A stretch of DNA of 8,491 bases from JBBQQK01 sp038216025 (GCA_038216025.1 JBBQQK010000049.1:1-8491); one strand, 5' to 3'. Positions 1-6,601 are shown, numbered from the stretch's first letter. Notes: generated from the letters alone by a model not told the origin. A program made the numbers and translations.

Positions 1-10
1 GTGGGGTAAA
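1..10. repeat. Inner part of the left terminal inverted repeat
   Basis: GTGGGGTAAA matches the reverse complement of 1297-1306 in all ten positions, and the match falls off after that. It is the inner portion of the left terminal repeat; the outer GGCTCTT-like portion is cut off by the window edge. Confidence 0.75.
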
Positions 11-112
11 TTTGTACGTGGTTTAGCACGGAAAAGTTGTGCGTACAGGTTTCTAACAAAAAAAATGGTAGGCTCAATAGGGAAACGCAAATTTACCTAA
101 GGAGGGCCTACC
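5..112 (+). promoter_or_regulatory. Transposase leader with stems around the ribosome binding site
   Basis: The untranslated leader holds several inverted repeats. GGTAAATTTG (5-14) pairs with CAAATTTACC (88-97). GGTAGGC (67-73) pairs with GCCTACC (106-112), which ends one base before the start codon. A third, TGTACG (13-18) with CGTACA (42-47), lies near the end of the element. The strong SD sequence TAAGGAGG (98-105) sits between the 88-97 and 106-112 arms. Transcripts entering from outside the element would carry both long-range arms and could mask the start site, a known way for insertion sequences to limit transposase production. Folding has not been computed. Confidence 0.45.
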
Positions 113-1309
113 ATGAATTATGGTACCAAAAGCTTTTTCAATTTCAAAGGCTTTGGAGTTAGCAAAGTTCTTAGCAATGAAAAAGAAGTGTTGATTTACC
201 TTGTTCCAAGAAGAAAAACTGCACTTTGTCCTAAGTGCGAAAAAAGATCAAAAAAGCTATATGAAGCTGGTCAATTGAGAAAAGTGCGGCATTCAAGATA
301 TGAGGGAAAACAGGTTGTGATCCTTGTCCCCAAAAGAAGATTCTTCTGCCCATATTGCAGCCTACCGTTCAATGAGAAAATTGAATGGATTTCATCTAAG
401 GCTAGATCGACCAACAATTTTGCAATGGAAACTATCTCCAGCCTGAAGCGCAGCTCATTCACTGCTATTCAGGAGATGTACGAAACGAATTATCAGTTTC
501 TCTCTAAGCACCTAAGAAGTATCGACATGAACGTTAAATGGCCGGATGGTAAATTAAGACTGGGTTTCGATGAGCACTCCTACGCAAAAAGACACATGAT
601 GATCACTGTCACTGAACTTACGAGCAAAACCCTTCTGGCCATCCTTCCGTACTACGACAAGAAATCAGTAGTAAAATATTTAAGCGAGCGACCCGAAGAT
701 GAGCTCACTAGGGTCGTCGAGCTTTGTTTTGATATGAGGTTTAAACAGAGAAGCACGGTAGAAAGTTTTTTTCCTTCCGCCACCACCGTGGTTGATAAAT
801 TTCATGTTCTGAGTTATCTGGCGCATTTGATTGATATGGATAGGAAGTATGATGCTCCTAAAATTAAAAACCATGAAAACATCAGGCAGATAATGAGAAA
901 GCCAAAAGCCGTACTTACCGAGAAGGAACAAAGCAATCTGAACAATATTTTCAAAGAGTATCCGAAGCTAAAAGAAAAGTGGGACGTTTACCAGAAATTA
1001 AATATTTTTTACCGATTAAAAACCAAAAAAGAAGCAGAGGTCTACTTGATGGATATTAAGGCTGATCTCTTGAGATTAGAACGCTCTTATACAGGTGATT
1101 TTATGAGAACGATAAATCGTCTCAAGGAAGAAATATTGAACTATTTTGACAATAGAACCACCAACGCTTTCACTGAAGGAGTGCACACAAAAGTTAAGAT
1201 GATTAAAAGAACTTCATTTGGTTTCAGAAATATCGATATCTATATCAGGAAAGTGATGTTGGCTTTCATTCCGCTCGTGATAATTCTAGACCGACTTTTA
1301 CCCCACTAA
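113..1309 (+). CDS. tnp: ISL3-family transposase, intact
   Basis: This DDE transposase of 398 residues moves the surrounding insertion sequence by cutting and joining DNA at the terminal repeats. An N-terminal zinc-finger domain of the ISL3 type carries Cys39 and Cys42 (CPKC) and Cys79 and Cys82 (CPYC), followed by a basic helical DNA-binding stretch. The catalytic core shows the first Asp in LGFDEHS (D153), the second in VVDKFHV (D228) and the Glu in NAFTEGVHTKVK (E355). The closing NRTTNAFTEG and FGFRN signatures are characteristic of the family. Length is near the family's usual 400-440 residues and no frameshift or internal stop is present. The ATG start is set by TAAGGAGG seven bases upstream. 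The stop lies inside the right terminal repeat. The family call is firm; activity is inferred only from intactness. Confidence 0.95.
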   Translation: MNYGTKSFFNFKGFGVSKVLSNEKEVLIYLVPRRKTALCPKCEKRSKKLYEAGQLRKVRHSRYEGKQVVILVPKRRFFCPYCSLPFNEKIEWISSKARSTNNFAMETISSLKRSSFTAIQEMYETNYQFLSKHLRSIDMNVKWPDGKLRLGFDEHSYAKRHMMITVTELTSKTLLAILPYYDKKSVVKYLSERPEDELTRVVELCFDMRFKQRSTVESFFPSATTVVDKFHVLSYLAHLIDMDRKYDAPKIKNHENIRQIMRKPKAVLTEKEQSNLNNIFKEYPKLKEKWDVYQKLNIFYRLKTKKEAEVYLMDIKADLLRLERSYTGDFMRTINRLKEEILNYFDNRTTNAFTEGVHTKVKMIKRTSFGFRNIDIYIRKVMLAFIPLVIILDRLLPH

Positions 1310-1323
1310 TTTAAGAAGAGCCC
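1297..1323. repeat. Right terminal inverted repeat of the ISL3 element
   Basis: The repeat runs from TTTACCCCAC to GAAGAGCCC. The last codons and the stop of the transposase (Pro-His-stop, ending at 1309) lie inside it, a common compact arrangement in ISL3 elements. The exact outer base (1322 or 1323) is uncertain without the other end. Confidence 0.7.
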
Positions 1324-1333
1324 TATTTCTGTC

Positions 1334-1380
1334 AAAAAAACACCCTCCAAATACAATTTTGTGATTGGAAGGTGTTTTTA
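1334..1380. terminator. Hairpin terminator just outside the IS right end
   Basis: An A-rich run plus ACACCCTCCAA (to 1350) pairs with TTGGAAGGTGTTTTT (from 1365) with a single C/A mismatch, and T tracts flank the stem on both strands. It starts about ten bases beyond the IS boundary and belongs to the host sequence. It can stop rightward transcription from the transposase or from the gene that preceded the insertion, and may also work leftward. Confidence 0.75.
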
Positions 1381-1664
1381 AAAGGAATTTTTTGCCACAG
1401 GGATTCCGCGATGCACTAAATAGGTTTTGAATGCCTCCCTTGGAAACCGCAGTATCCAAGGAGAATGACAATTCAATAAATTAGTTTAAATATGCGGATG
1501 TTTGACCTTGATGGCAGGTTAAGCTTACAACAGTTTATTTTGTCAAGCATACTTCATTAATTACAAAAAGAAAGATACTTTGTTGTAAAAAACAAACAAT
1601 AATCAACTGAATCAAGGCTGTATCATATGACAAGACAATCAAACAATAATAATTTACTTAGAAT
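1381..1664. other. Intergenic region upstream of lon, no supported gene
   Basis: No reading frame here has a credible start, length and SD sequence together. A 22-codon frame at 1492-1560 has no ribosome binding site. A short hairpin, CCTTGGA (1438-1444) with TCCAAGG (1455-1461), has a ten-base loop and no T tract. No tRNA or CIRCE-type heat-shock operator was seen. The region presumably carries the lon promoter and its 5' untranslated leader. Confidence 0.5.
1540..1567 (+). promoter_or_regulatory. Possible lon promoter (weak)
   Basis: TTGTCA (1540-1545) and TACAAA (1562-1567) are separated by 16 bases, each element with mismatches to the sigma-70 consensus. A second possibility, TTGACC at 1502-1507, has only a poor -10 partner. 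This is a tentative call in an AT-rich region where such matches occur by chance. Confidence 0.25.
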
Positions 1665-3989
1665 ATGAATACAAACACTACTAAAGAATATTACGTTATT
1701 CCTGTTCAAAACGGTGTAGCTTTTCCGTTTATGGAGATACTCTTAAATGTTAACAACCAGGCCCTTTCAGGATTAATACAAGATCTAAATCACAAAAAAG
1801 AGTTTTTAACCCTAGCATACGAAGACGAGCTGGGCAATTTATATCACACTGGAATATTGGCCAAAATTAATCAGGTTTTAGGAAACAGGATCGAGCTGAA
1901 TATTATCGCGGAAGGCGTAAAGAAAATTAAGATTTTGCGTTTCTTTAACGAAGGCGAGTTTACCAAAGCAGCTGTGAAGGAAATTGAAGAGGAAATTCTA
2001 ACCGATGATGAGGAAACTGCCTTGATGAAACATATCAAGGCCGAAATAAGAAAAACAGTTAAATTTGGTAAAATAATAGATTTTTTGCTTTTAAGCGATA
2101 TCCTGGTTGAAACTAATCCTATTAAATTTTCTTATCAAATATCTTCTATTGTTGATGCCGGAGCTAAAGGCAAACAACACCTTCTAGAAGCCAGCTCAAC
2201 AAAAGAACGGCTGGAAATGGCTCACTCGTTTTTAAATCATGAACTAAAGATATTAGAAATAGAGAGAGATATCGATTCAAAAACTCAAGAAAAATTTACC
2301 AAGGATGCGAAAGACGCAATCTTGAGGGAAAGATTGCGTGAGATCAAAAAAGAACTTGGAGAAGATGCTGGAATAAATAAAGATCTAAGCGATTTAAAAA
2401 AGAAAATTGAAGGAAAAAATCTTCCCGAGCAAGTTAGAGAAAGAGCCTCGTCAGAGCTGGAAAGACTATCAAAAATGGGACCTTTCAATCCGGAATCATC
2501 GTACATTCGGACTTATCTTGATTGGTTAGTTGACCTGCCATGGAGTACCGTAGACAAAACAGAAATAGACATAGCAGACGCCAAAAAAGTATTAGATGAG
2601 GACCATTACGGACTAGAAAAGGTAAAAGAAAGGATACTCGAGTATTTATCAGTTTTGAAGTTAAAACAAATAAAAAACAATGAGATCAAAAATATCAAAG
2701 CGGAAAACATATTATGCTTTGTCGGGCCACCCGGGGTTGGCAAAACTTCAATTGGCAAATCTATAGCTAAAGTACTTGGGCGTAAATTCGCCTCTATGTC
2801 CTTAGGAGGAATCCGAGACGAAGCCGAAATTAGAGGACACAGGCGCACATATGTAGGAGCTCTTCCCGGAAGAATCATTCAGCATATAAAGAATGCCGGC
2901 TCAAGAAACCCCGTTTTTATTCTAGACGAAATAGACAAAGTAACCGACAGTTTTATGGGCAACCCTTCTGCTGCCTTATTGGAAGTATTGGATCCCGCTC
3001 AAAACAAAACGTTTTCTGACAATTATTTAGAAATTCCCTTCGATTTATCGGAAGTATTCTTTATTACAACCGCCAATGGCCTCGATACAATTCCACCAGC
3101 TTTGAGAGACCGTTTAGAGATTATTTATTTTCCCGGCTATACTGAAGACGAAAAACTACAAATTTCCAAAAAATTCCTTATTAAAAAACAGCTTGACTCT
3201 AACGGATTGTCAGCAGAGAATTTGAGCTTCAGCAACGAAAGTATGTTAGAAATAATCAGGTCTTACACAAAAGAGGCCGGAGTCAGAAGCCTCGAGCGAA
3301 CAATAGCAACTATCTGCCGTAAAATTGCGAGAAAAATTCTAGAGGATAACATAAGTAGTCATCAAATAATAATCCGGCCACAAAGCCTGCAAGAGTTTTT
3401 AGGGCCAAAAGTGTTCCGTTCATACATTGCAGGAAGCAAAAATGAAGTTGGGGTTGCAACTGGTTTAGCTTGGACACAGGCTGGCGGAGAGATTGTCTTT
3501 ATAGAAGTTGCTACAATGCCGGGAACCGGACAACTAACATTAACCGGACAACTGGGTGAAGTAATGCAGGAGTCTTGCAAGGCAGCACTCTCCTATGTGA
3601 GGAGTCATGCCAAAGAACTGGATATTGATGAAGATTTTTATAAAAACTTAGATATACATATCCATGTTCCAGAAGGCGCTGCTCCAAAAGATGGACCGTC
3701 TGCCGGCACGGCCATCATCACCGCCCTTTCTTCCGCCTTAAGCAAACATCCAGTGCAGAAAGATGTAGGGATGACCGGAGAAATAACATTAAGAGGAAAT
3801 ATTTTGGAAATAAGCGGGGTCAAGGAGAAACTTATTGCTGCGCAAAGAGCTGGACTCAAAAAGGTATTCTTGCCGGAATCTAATAAAAAAGACATTGAGG
3901 ACATACCGGAAAAAATCAGAAAAGAACTTAATCTAAATTTCGCAAATAATGTTAAGGATATTTTGGACGAGGCGATTATTCGTAAATAA
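1665..3989 (+). CDS. lon: ATP-dependent protease Lon
   Basis: Lon is a cytoplasmic AAA+ serine protease that unfolds and degrades damaged and selected regulatory proteins, normally as a hexamer. The 774-residue chain has the full bacterial order. The N-terminal substrate-binding domain opens with YYVIPVQNGVAFPF (from residue 9). A long helical linker spans about 190-290. The ATPase has Walker A GPPGVGKTS (354-362, Lys360), Walker B FILDEID (Asp421, Glu422), sensor 1 near Asn471, an arginine finger at Arg483 and sensor 2 at Arg541 (GVRSLER). The protease domain carries the dyad Ser679 in KDGPSAG and Lys722 in SGVKEKL, the same residue numbers as in Escherichia coli Lon. Length is normal for LonA and no defect is visible. 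The ATG has no clear SD sequence, but the protein aligns to the family from its first residues, so the start is credible. Confidence 0.98.
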   Translation: MNTNTTKEYYVIPVQNGVAFPFMEILLNVNNQALSGLIQDLNHKKEFLTLAYEDELGNLYHTGILAKINQVLGNRIELNIIAEGVKKIKILRFFNEGEFTKAAVKEIEEEILTDDEETALMKHIKAEIRKTVKFGKIIDFLLLSDILVETNPIKFSYQISSIVDAGAKGKQHLLEASSTKERLEMAHSFLNHELKILEIERDIDSKTQEKFTKDAKDAILRERLREIKKELGEDAGINKDLSDLKKKIEGKNLPEQVRERASSELERLSKMGPFNPESSYIRTYLDWLVDLPWSTVDKTEIDIADAKKVLDEDHYGLEKVKERILEYLSVLKLKQIKNNEIKNIKAENILCFVGPPGVGKTSIGKSIAKVLGRKFASMSLGGIRDEAEIRGHRRTYVGALPGRIIQHIKNAGSRNPVFILDEIDKVTDSFMGNPSAALLEVLDPAQNKTFSDNYLEIPFDLSEVFFITTANGLDTIPPALRDRLEIIYFPGYTEDEKLQISKKFLIKKQLDSNGLSAENLSFSNESMLEIIRSYTKEAGVRSLERTIATICRKIARKILEDNISSHQIIIRPQSLQEFLGPKVFRSYIAGSKNEVGVATGLAWTQAGGEIVFIEVATMPGTGQLTLTGQLGEVMQESCKAALSYVRSHAKELDIDEDFYKNLDIHIHVPEGAAPKDGPSAGTAIITALSSALSKHPVQKDVGMTGEITLRGNILEISGVKEKLIAAQRAGLKKVFLPESNKKDIEDIPEKIRKELNLNFANNVKDILDEAIIRK

Positions 3990-4096
3990 TTACAGAATCA
4001 GCGCATTGACCGTTACGTTCACAGCCAGCCCTTTCATTATAAACCAATTAATTCGATTTATATGGAAGATCTGACAACATTCACTGCATTCTCTTG

Positions 4097-4150
4097 GTTA
4101 GCAATGACATTGATGATGAGGTTAAATACCCTTAAGATTAACTTGCTAAC
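4097..4150. promoter_or_regulatory. Inverted repeat upstream of the DUF378-like gene
   Basis: GTTAGCAA (4097-4104) is repeated in inverse as TTGCTAAC (4143-4150), 38 bases apart, just before the small membrane-protein gene. It could be a regulator binding site or an RNA stem in the leader. The rest of the 180-base gap after lon shows no terminator and no convincing gene; a 31-codon frame at 4062 lacks an SD sequence. Transcription from lon may therefore run on. Confidence 0.3.
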
Positions 4151-4169
4151 AGATTAACAAAGGAATGAA

Positions 4170-4379
4170 ATGAGAAATTTATCAACATTAGATTGGGTAG
4201 CATTGATGCTCTTAATCATAGGCGGACTAAACTGGGGTCTGATTGGCTTTTTCAATTGGAATCTAGTGCAAGCCATCTTCGGAAGCGTACCTGCATTAGA
4301 AAGGATTATCTACGCCCTAGTGGGTCTTAGTGCTATTTACGTAGCGGTCATTTCGCCAATGCTTGCCAAAAAAGACTAA
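4170..4379 (+). CDS. DUF378 family small membrane protein (YuzA-like)
   Basis: This 69-residue protein has two predicted membrane helices, about residues 9-28 (VALMLLIIGGLNWGLIGFF) and 44-64 (RIIYALVGLSAIYVAVISPM), with a short charged tail. The LDWVALMLLIIGGLNWGLIG opening with its GGLNWG turn, and the ALVGLSAIY second helix, are the signature of DUF378, a widespread family of unknown function. The protein probably sits in the cytoplasmic membrane as a hairpin. The start is an ATG with AAGGA at 4160-4164 upstream. It lies 180 bases after lon on the same strand and ends against a shared bidirectional terminator. The family call is confident; no biochemical role can be given. Confidence 0.9.
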   Translation: MRNLSTLDWVALMLLIIGGLNWGLIGFFNWNLVQAIFGSVPALERIIYALVGLSAIYVAVISPMLAKKD

Positions 4380-4401
4380 CAATATAAATATCATTCAGAG
4401 T

Positions 4402-4446
4402 AAGACTAATAAAAAAGAGCGTAATACGCTCTTTTTTATTAGTCTT
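4402..4446. terminator. Bidirectional terminator, 20-bp perfect stem
   Basis: Bases 4402-4421 pair perfectly with 4427-4446 around a five-base loop (TAATA). The core is GAGCG/CGCTC flanked by six A on one side and six T on the other, so each strand reads as a GC stem followed by a T tract. It lies between two convergent genes ending at 4379 and 4461 and should terminate both. Confidence 0.95.
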
Positions 4447-4460
4447 CGTAGGAAATACTG

Positions 4461-5717
4461 TTATTTGTGGTTGGACACAGCTTCTGTTGTTACAACTATC
4501 ACGCTGATACCTTTCTTATTCAAAGCATCGACTATCTGATCTTTATGTTGGGCCCCAAACACTAGCGCGGCACTATCTACATTGTTTTCATCCATCATTT
4601 TTTCAACATTGTCAGAAACTTCTTGACTTCTTTGGTCTTTGATCAACGCCATAAATTTAGGATACACCTGCTTATATTCACTCTGAAGCGCGTTTAAATT
4701 ATTATTGCTTTCGTAGGGATTTGCAACATGAGGCACATCGCTATATTTCTGCATGCCCTCAAATTTTTTACTTGTAGAAAGTTTACTCAATCCATTCTTG
4801 GCTTTTTCAATATCAGAGGAAAGCTCAGTATTGCCATTCTGGGTTGCAAAAGCGGCGATACCGTTGAACATTTTTGTAGTACTTACTTGCTTGCTTCCAG
4901 ATACAAGAGAAGAGACTTGGTCCAAGGTTAAAGTTGTACTGTTTTTAACCGGAGATATGGCCGTTTTGCTTTTAAGTTGATTTATTCTGTTCTCTAAGTA
5001 GGTAATATTTTCTAATTGTTTTTTTGCCTCATCTAAAGTTGCTCTGTTTTGAGAGCCATAAACATGAGAATTTTCGTTCTTGACTGCAAGGACCGCTGCG
5101 CCGCCAGTCAAATATAGATTGCGCTCATAAGCATCGATAGCCGCAATGGAGTCTATCATCAGCTTATCAACTACAGCTTTTGAGCCACCATCATTTAAAT
5201 AATTTGCAATTACTTGATCTCTGGATACTTTAAAATTCTCAATATCGGAAAAACCATTTTGGATTTTTTGAATCTTTTCCTGAGGCATTGCGCCATAAAG
5301 ATCCGTTTCATCCATGACATAACCAACACCATATTTATCAGTCGCAATATTTAAAGCGTTATAAATTTGTCTTTGGGCGACGGCTGCCTGATCATTTTTC
5401 TTGTCTACTGCTTGTGTGGTTGGCTCTTTGTGAATTTGAGGAAAGTAGACAACTGTACCTTTGGAGTTTGGCACCATATGTTTTTCTATGCTGCCCAGCC
5501 CCGTCCAGTCTGAGGCATCGATATCATGAGAGCTACTTATCAACGAACTCGTACTTATAGGAAAGGGAGCCTTCACTTTATTAAAATTAAATATTAAAGA
5601 CGTAATGCCCAAAAGCAAAAGAACTGAAAAAATCGAAAATATCTTTTGATTTAACGAAAACTTTTTTATTAACCTAATAATACTTTTTGTTTCTTTTTTG
5701 TTTTTGTGGAAAGACAT
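4461..5717 (-). CDS. Membrane-anchored extracellular protein, TraB/TIKI/ChaN-like
   Basis: This 418-residue protein has a basic N-terminus, one hydrophobic segment (about residues 26-45, IFSIFSVLLLLGITSLIF) and a long outside domain with no cysteine. It is probably a signal anchor or uncleaved leader. Four spots fit the TraB/GumN/TIKI/ChaN (EreA-like) superfamily: GTVVYFPQIH with His96 after a beta strand, an acidic DETD (Glu137), DQRSQEV (Arg363) and, near the C-terminus, ALVFGAQH (His391) followed by a helix and KKGISVIVV. In that family these form a metal- or hydrolase-type active site. The middle, about 225-330, is helical and partly coiled-coil, longer than usual. A GTG at 5792 would extend the frame by 25 codons, but it lies upstream of a promoter; the ATG at 5717 follows AGGAGA (SD) and is preferred. 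The substrate is unknown and the family assignment is by motif only. Confidence 0.6.
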   Translation of the reverse strand: MSFHKNKKETKSIIRLIKKFSLNQKIFSIFSVLLLLGITSLIFNFNKVKAPFPISTSSLISSSHDIDASDWTGLGSIEKHMVPNSKGTVVYFPQIHKEPTTQAVDKKNDQAAVAQRQIYNALNIATDKYGVGYVMDETDLYGAMPQEKIQKIQNGFSDIENFKVSRDQVIANYLNDGGSKAVVDKLMIDSIAAIDAYERNLYLTGGAAVLAVKNENSHVYGSQNRATLDEAKKQLENITYLENRINQLKSKTAISPVKNSTTLTLDQVSSLVSGSKQVSTTKMFNGIAAFATQNGNTELSSDIEKAKNGLSKLSTSKKFEGMQKYSDVPHVANPYESNNNLNALQSEYKQVYPKFMALIKDQRSQEVSDNVEKMMDENNVDSAALVFGAQHKDQIVDALNKKGISVIVVTTEAVSNHK

Positions 5718-5760
5718 TGAAAATCTTCTCCTTTTTTTAATAATACTCGAACAGCGAGCA

Positions 5761-5789
5761 ATGCTATAAGGTTGTACCAACTTTGTCAA
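5761..5789 (-). promoter_or_regulatory. Proximal promoter P2 of the TraB/TIKI-like gene
   Basis: On the minus strand TTGACA (5784-5789) and TAGCAT (5761-5766) are separated by 17 bases. Transcription would begin near 5754, leaving a leader of roughly 37 bases with the SD sequence AGGAGA before the ATG at 5717. This placement is the main argument against the upstream GTG start at 5792. Confidence 0.55.
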
Positions 5790-5791
5790 CA

Positions 5792-5821
5792 CTCATACAA
5801 AGCTAGTAGTTTGATTGTCAA
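5792..5821 (-). promoter_or_regulatory. Upstream promoter P1 of the TraB/TIKI-like gene
   Basis: On the minus strand a perfect -35 TTGACA (5816-5821) is followed by GTATGA at 17 bases (5793-5798) or TATGAG at 18 bases (5792-5797). The -35 is consensus and the -10 is weak. Confidence 0.45.
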
Positions 5822-5896
5822 GTGCAGCTTTAGCCAATAAGTCTTTTTCGTTTTGTAGAGAAATTAACAACAAAATTAGTTAGGCTCAATCCGTTG

Positions 5897-5927
5897 TTGT
5901 CAGAAAATCCAAAAAAATATTTAAAAT
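5897..5927 (+). promoter_or_regulatory. Possible promoter of the secreted repeat protein (weak)
   Basis: TTGTCA (5897-5902) is followed by an AT-rich run containing TATTTA (5918-5923, 15-base spacing) and TAAAAT (5922-5927, 19-base spacing); neither spacing is ideal. The -35 overlaps one arm of a 7-bp inverted repeat, ACAACAA (5867-5873) with TTGTTGT (5894-5900), which could be an operator. The rest of the 296-base divergent gap (5718-6013) shows nothing further apart from the two minus-strand promoters. Confidence 0.25.
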
Positions 5928-6013
5928 AATATTAAACTTGTTTAAAATCCAGATTTGATTGTTTTGCTTTGATGGTATTTTTAAAATGTCCCATAAGAAG
6001 GGAGGTGAAAAAG

Positions 6014-6403
6014 ATGAAAAATATATTAAAAAGATTCGGCCAAATGTTAATGATTATATCCTTATCTGGGTTTCTAACTTTTACGGGAATGGCTAAGGCA
6101 GAAGGAGAAAAAATCAATCCTCCATCAGAAAGAAGTATGGATACCAATGATTTGACTGAGTTAATAATTCTAAATAATCTATTCGACAATAGAGGTAACG
6201 ACGATCTAACTGATTTGATAGTTCTAAACAGATTGTTTGACGGAGGCAACAGCGATCTTGCGGATCTGATAGCGATAGATAGATTTACCGGCGACGGCGA
6301 CAGAACTCGAGATTTAACAGACTTAATTGTCTTGAATAGAATATTTGGCGGAAGTAACAGCAATTTGAGTGATTTGATAGTTCTAGATAACGTTTTTAGG
6401 TAG
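6014..6403 (+). CDS. Small secreted protein of five DLxDLIxLxxxF repeats
   Basis: The mature protein appears to be almost nothing but repeats. It is 129 residues long and begins with a clear signal peptide: MKNILKR, a hydrophobic core (about 10-24) and a signal-peptidase site AKA before Glu30. After a short linker come five repeats with leading Leu at 47, 65, 82, 101 and 118 (spacing 17-19), each reading roughly D-L-T-D-L-I-V-L-N-R-L-F. They are separated by short linkers rich in Gly, Asn and Asp. There is no cysteine in the mature part. The ATG at 6014 is chosen because GGAGGTG (6001-6007) precedes it; an in-frame ATG at 5969 lacks an SD sequence and would bury the signal peptide. The gene has its own terminator and is divergent from the TraB/TIKI-like gene. 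I do not recognise the family. Surface self-assembly or calcium binding are only guesses. Confidence 0.85.
   Translation: MKNILKRFGQMLMIISLSGFLTFTGMAKAEGEKINPPSERSMDTNDLTELIILNNLFDNRGNDDLTDLIVLNRLFDGGNSDLADLIAIDRFTGDGDRTRDLTDLIVLNRIFGGSNSNLSDLIVLDNVFR
6149..6400 (+). repeat. Five tandem coding repeats of about 51-57 bases
   Basis: The units encode residues 46-129 of the secreted protein. Protein-level conservation (D-L at the start, L-I three residues later, a Phe closing most units) is much better than DNA-level conservation, because synonymous positions differ freely between units (for example GATTTGAC, GATCTAAC, GATTTAAC). This indicates old duplications kept under selection on the protein rather than recent slippage. 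Unit three is the most divergent, ending RFTGDGDR. Confidence 0.8.
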
Positions 6404-6406
6404 CTA

Positions 6407-6443
6407 ATTACAAAAATCACCGTAAAAAGGTGATTTTTGTAAT
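6407..6443 (+). terminator. Terminator of the secreted repeat protein gene
   Basis: A 15-bp perfect stem pairs 6407-6421 with 6429-6443 around the seven-base loop GTAAAAA. The core GATTTTTGT/ACAAAAATC gives a run of five T inside the stem. It starts four bases after the stop codon. Confidence 0.8.
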
Positions 6444-6473
6444 ATTATACAATTTTTAATCTTTTGACTGTCC

Positions 6474-6519
6474 TTGAAGCCTTTTTTTTTGTTAAAACAT
6501 ACAAAAAAAAAGGCTTCAA
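6474..6519. repeat. 17-bp-stem hairpin with an inner T9/A9 pair
   Basis: TTGAAGCC followed by nine T (6474-6490) is perfectly complementary to nine A followed by GGCTTCAA (6503-6519), with a 12-base loop. The GC pairs sit at the foot and the A/T run next to the loop, the reverse of a normal terminator, and no T tract follows on either strand. It could be a back-up terminator of odd form, a DNA cruciform, or a small mobile or repeated element. Confidence 0.6.
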
Positions 6520-6551
6520 ATAGTAATAAATTGTGATTTTATCATACCTCA

Positions 6552-6579
6552 TTGGGATTAAAATACACTATATTATTAT
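6552..6579 (+). promoter_or_regulatory. Likely promoter of the guanylate kinase-like gene
   Basis: TTGGGA (6552-6557) and TATTAT (6574-6579) are spaced by 16 bases. Transcription would start near 6586, leaving a leader of about 34 bases. This rules out a start at the upstream in-frame ATG (6533) and supports the TTG at 6620. Confidence 0.45.
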
Positions 6580-6587
6580 TGTTCATT

Positions 6588-6601
6588 GTATTGGACAATA
6601 C
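6588..6601. promoter_or_regulatory. Palindrome at the predicted transcription start
   Basis: GTATTG-GA-CAATAC is a perfect 14-base palindrome with a two-base centre. It sits at the expected transcription start, six bases before the SD sequence AAGGAG (6607-6612). The placement suits a repressor operator, but a two-base loop would not fold as RNA without opening. It is short enough to arise by chance. Confidence 0.35.

Larger units (their letters stand above)
1..1323 (+). mobile_element. ISL3-family insertion sequence, left tip outside the window
   Basis: The element consists of one transposase gene with inverted ends. The first ten bases (GTGGGGTAAA) are the exact reverse complement of 1297-1306. 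Beyond that the right end continues outward through TAATTTAAGAAGAGCCC, so reading inward it begins GGGCTCTTCTTAAATTAG. An outer GGCTCTT-type end is typical of ISL3 elements. The left counterpart of these outer 16-17 bases must lie before position 1. The full element would be about 1.34 kb, normal for the family. ISL3 elements usually make an 8-bp target duplication, which cannot be checked because the left flank is missing. The coding frame is complete, so the element could be active. Confidence 0.85.

Noticed and set aside
1492..1560. 22-codon frame before lon
   Set aside because: No SD sequence, no recognisable motif, and too short to support.
1634..1644. GACAATCAAAC shared, in inverse, with 5809-5819 in the minus-strand promoter region
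   Set aside because: An 11-base match in AT-rich intergenic DNA without symmetry or a third copy is not enough to call a shared operator.
4062..4157. 31-codon frame between lon and the DUF378-like gene
   Set aside because: No SD sequence and no recognisable features; it overlaps the inverted repeat of the leader.
5717..5792. GTG start extending the TraB/TIKI-like protein by 25 residues
   Set aside because: The extra codons overlap a good promoter (TTGACA at 5784-5789), while the ATG at 5717 has AGGAGA before it and starts a normal basic leader.
5969..6013. Upstream ATG for the secreted repeat protein
   Set aside because: It has no SD sequence, and the added 15 residues would place charged sequence before a complete signal peptide; GGAGGTG fits the ATG at 6014.
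6149..6400. Dockerin (calcium-binding, cellulosome) interpretation of the repeats
   Set aside because: The D-L-x-x-L-x-x-L-N-R pattern and nearby Asp/Gly/Asn are reminiscent of dockerin, but the 12-residue calcium loop spacing is missing and five short units do not match the two-repeat dockerin.
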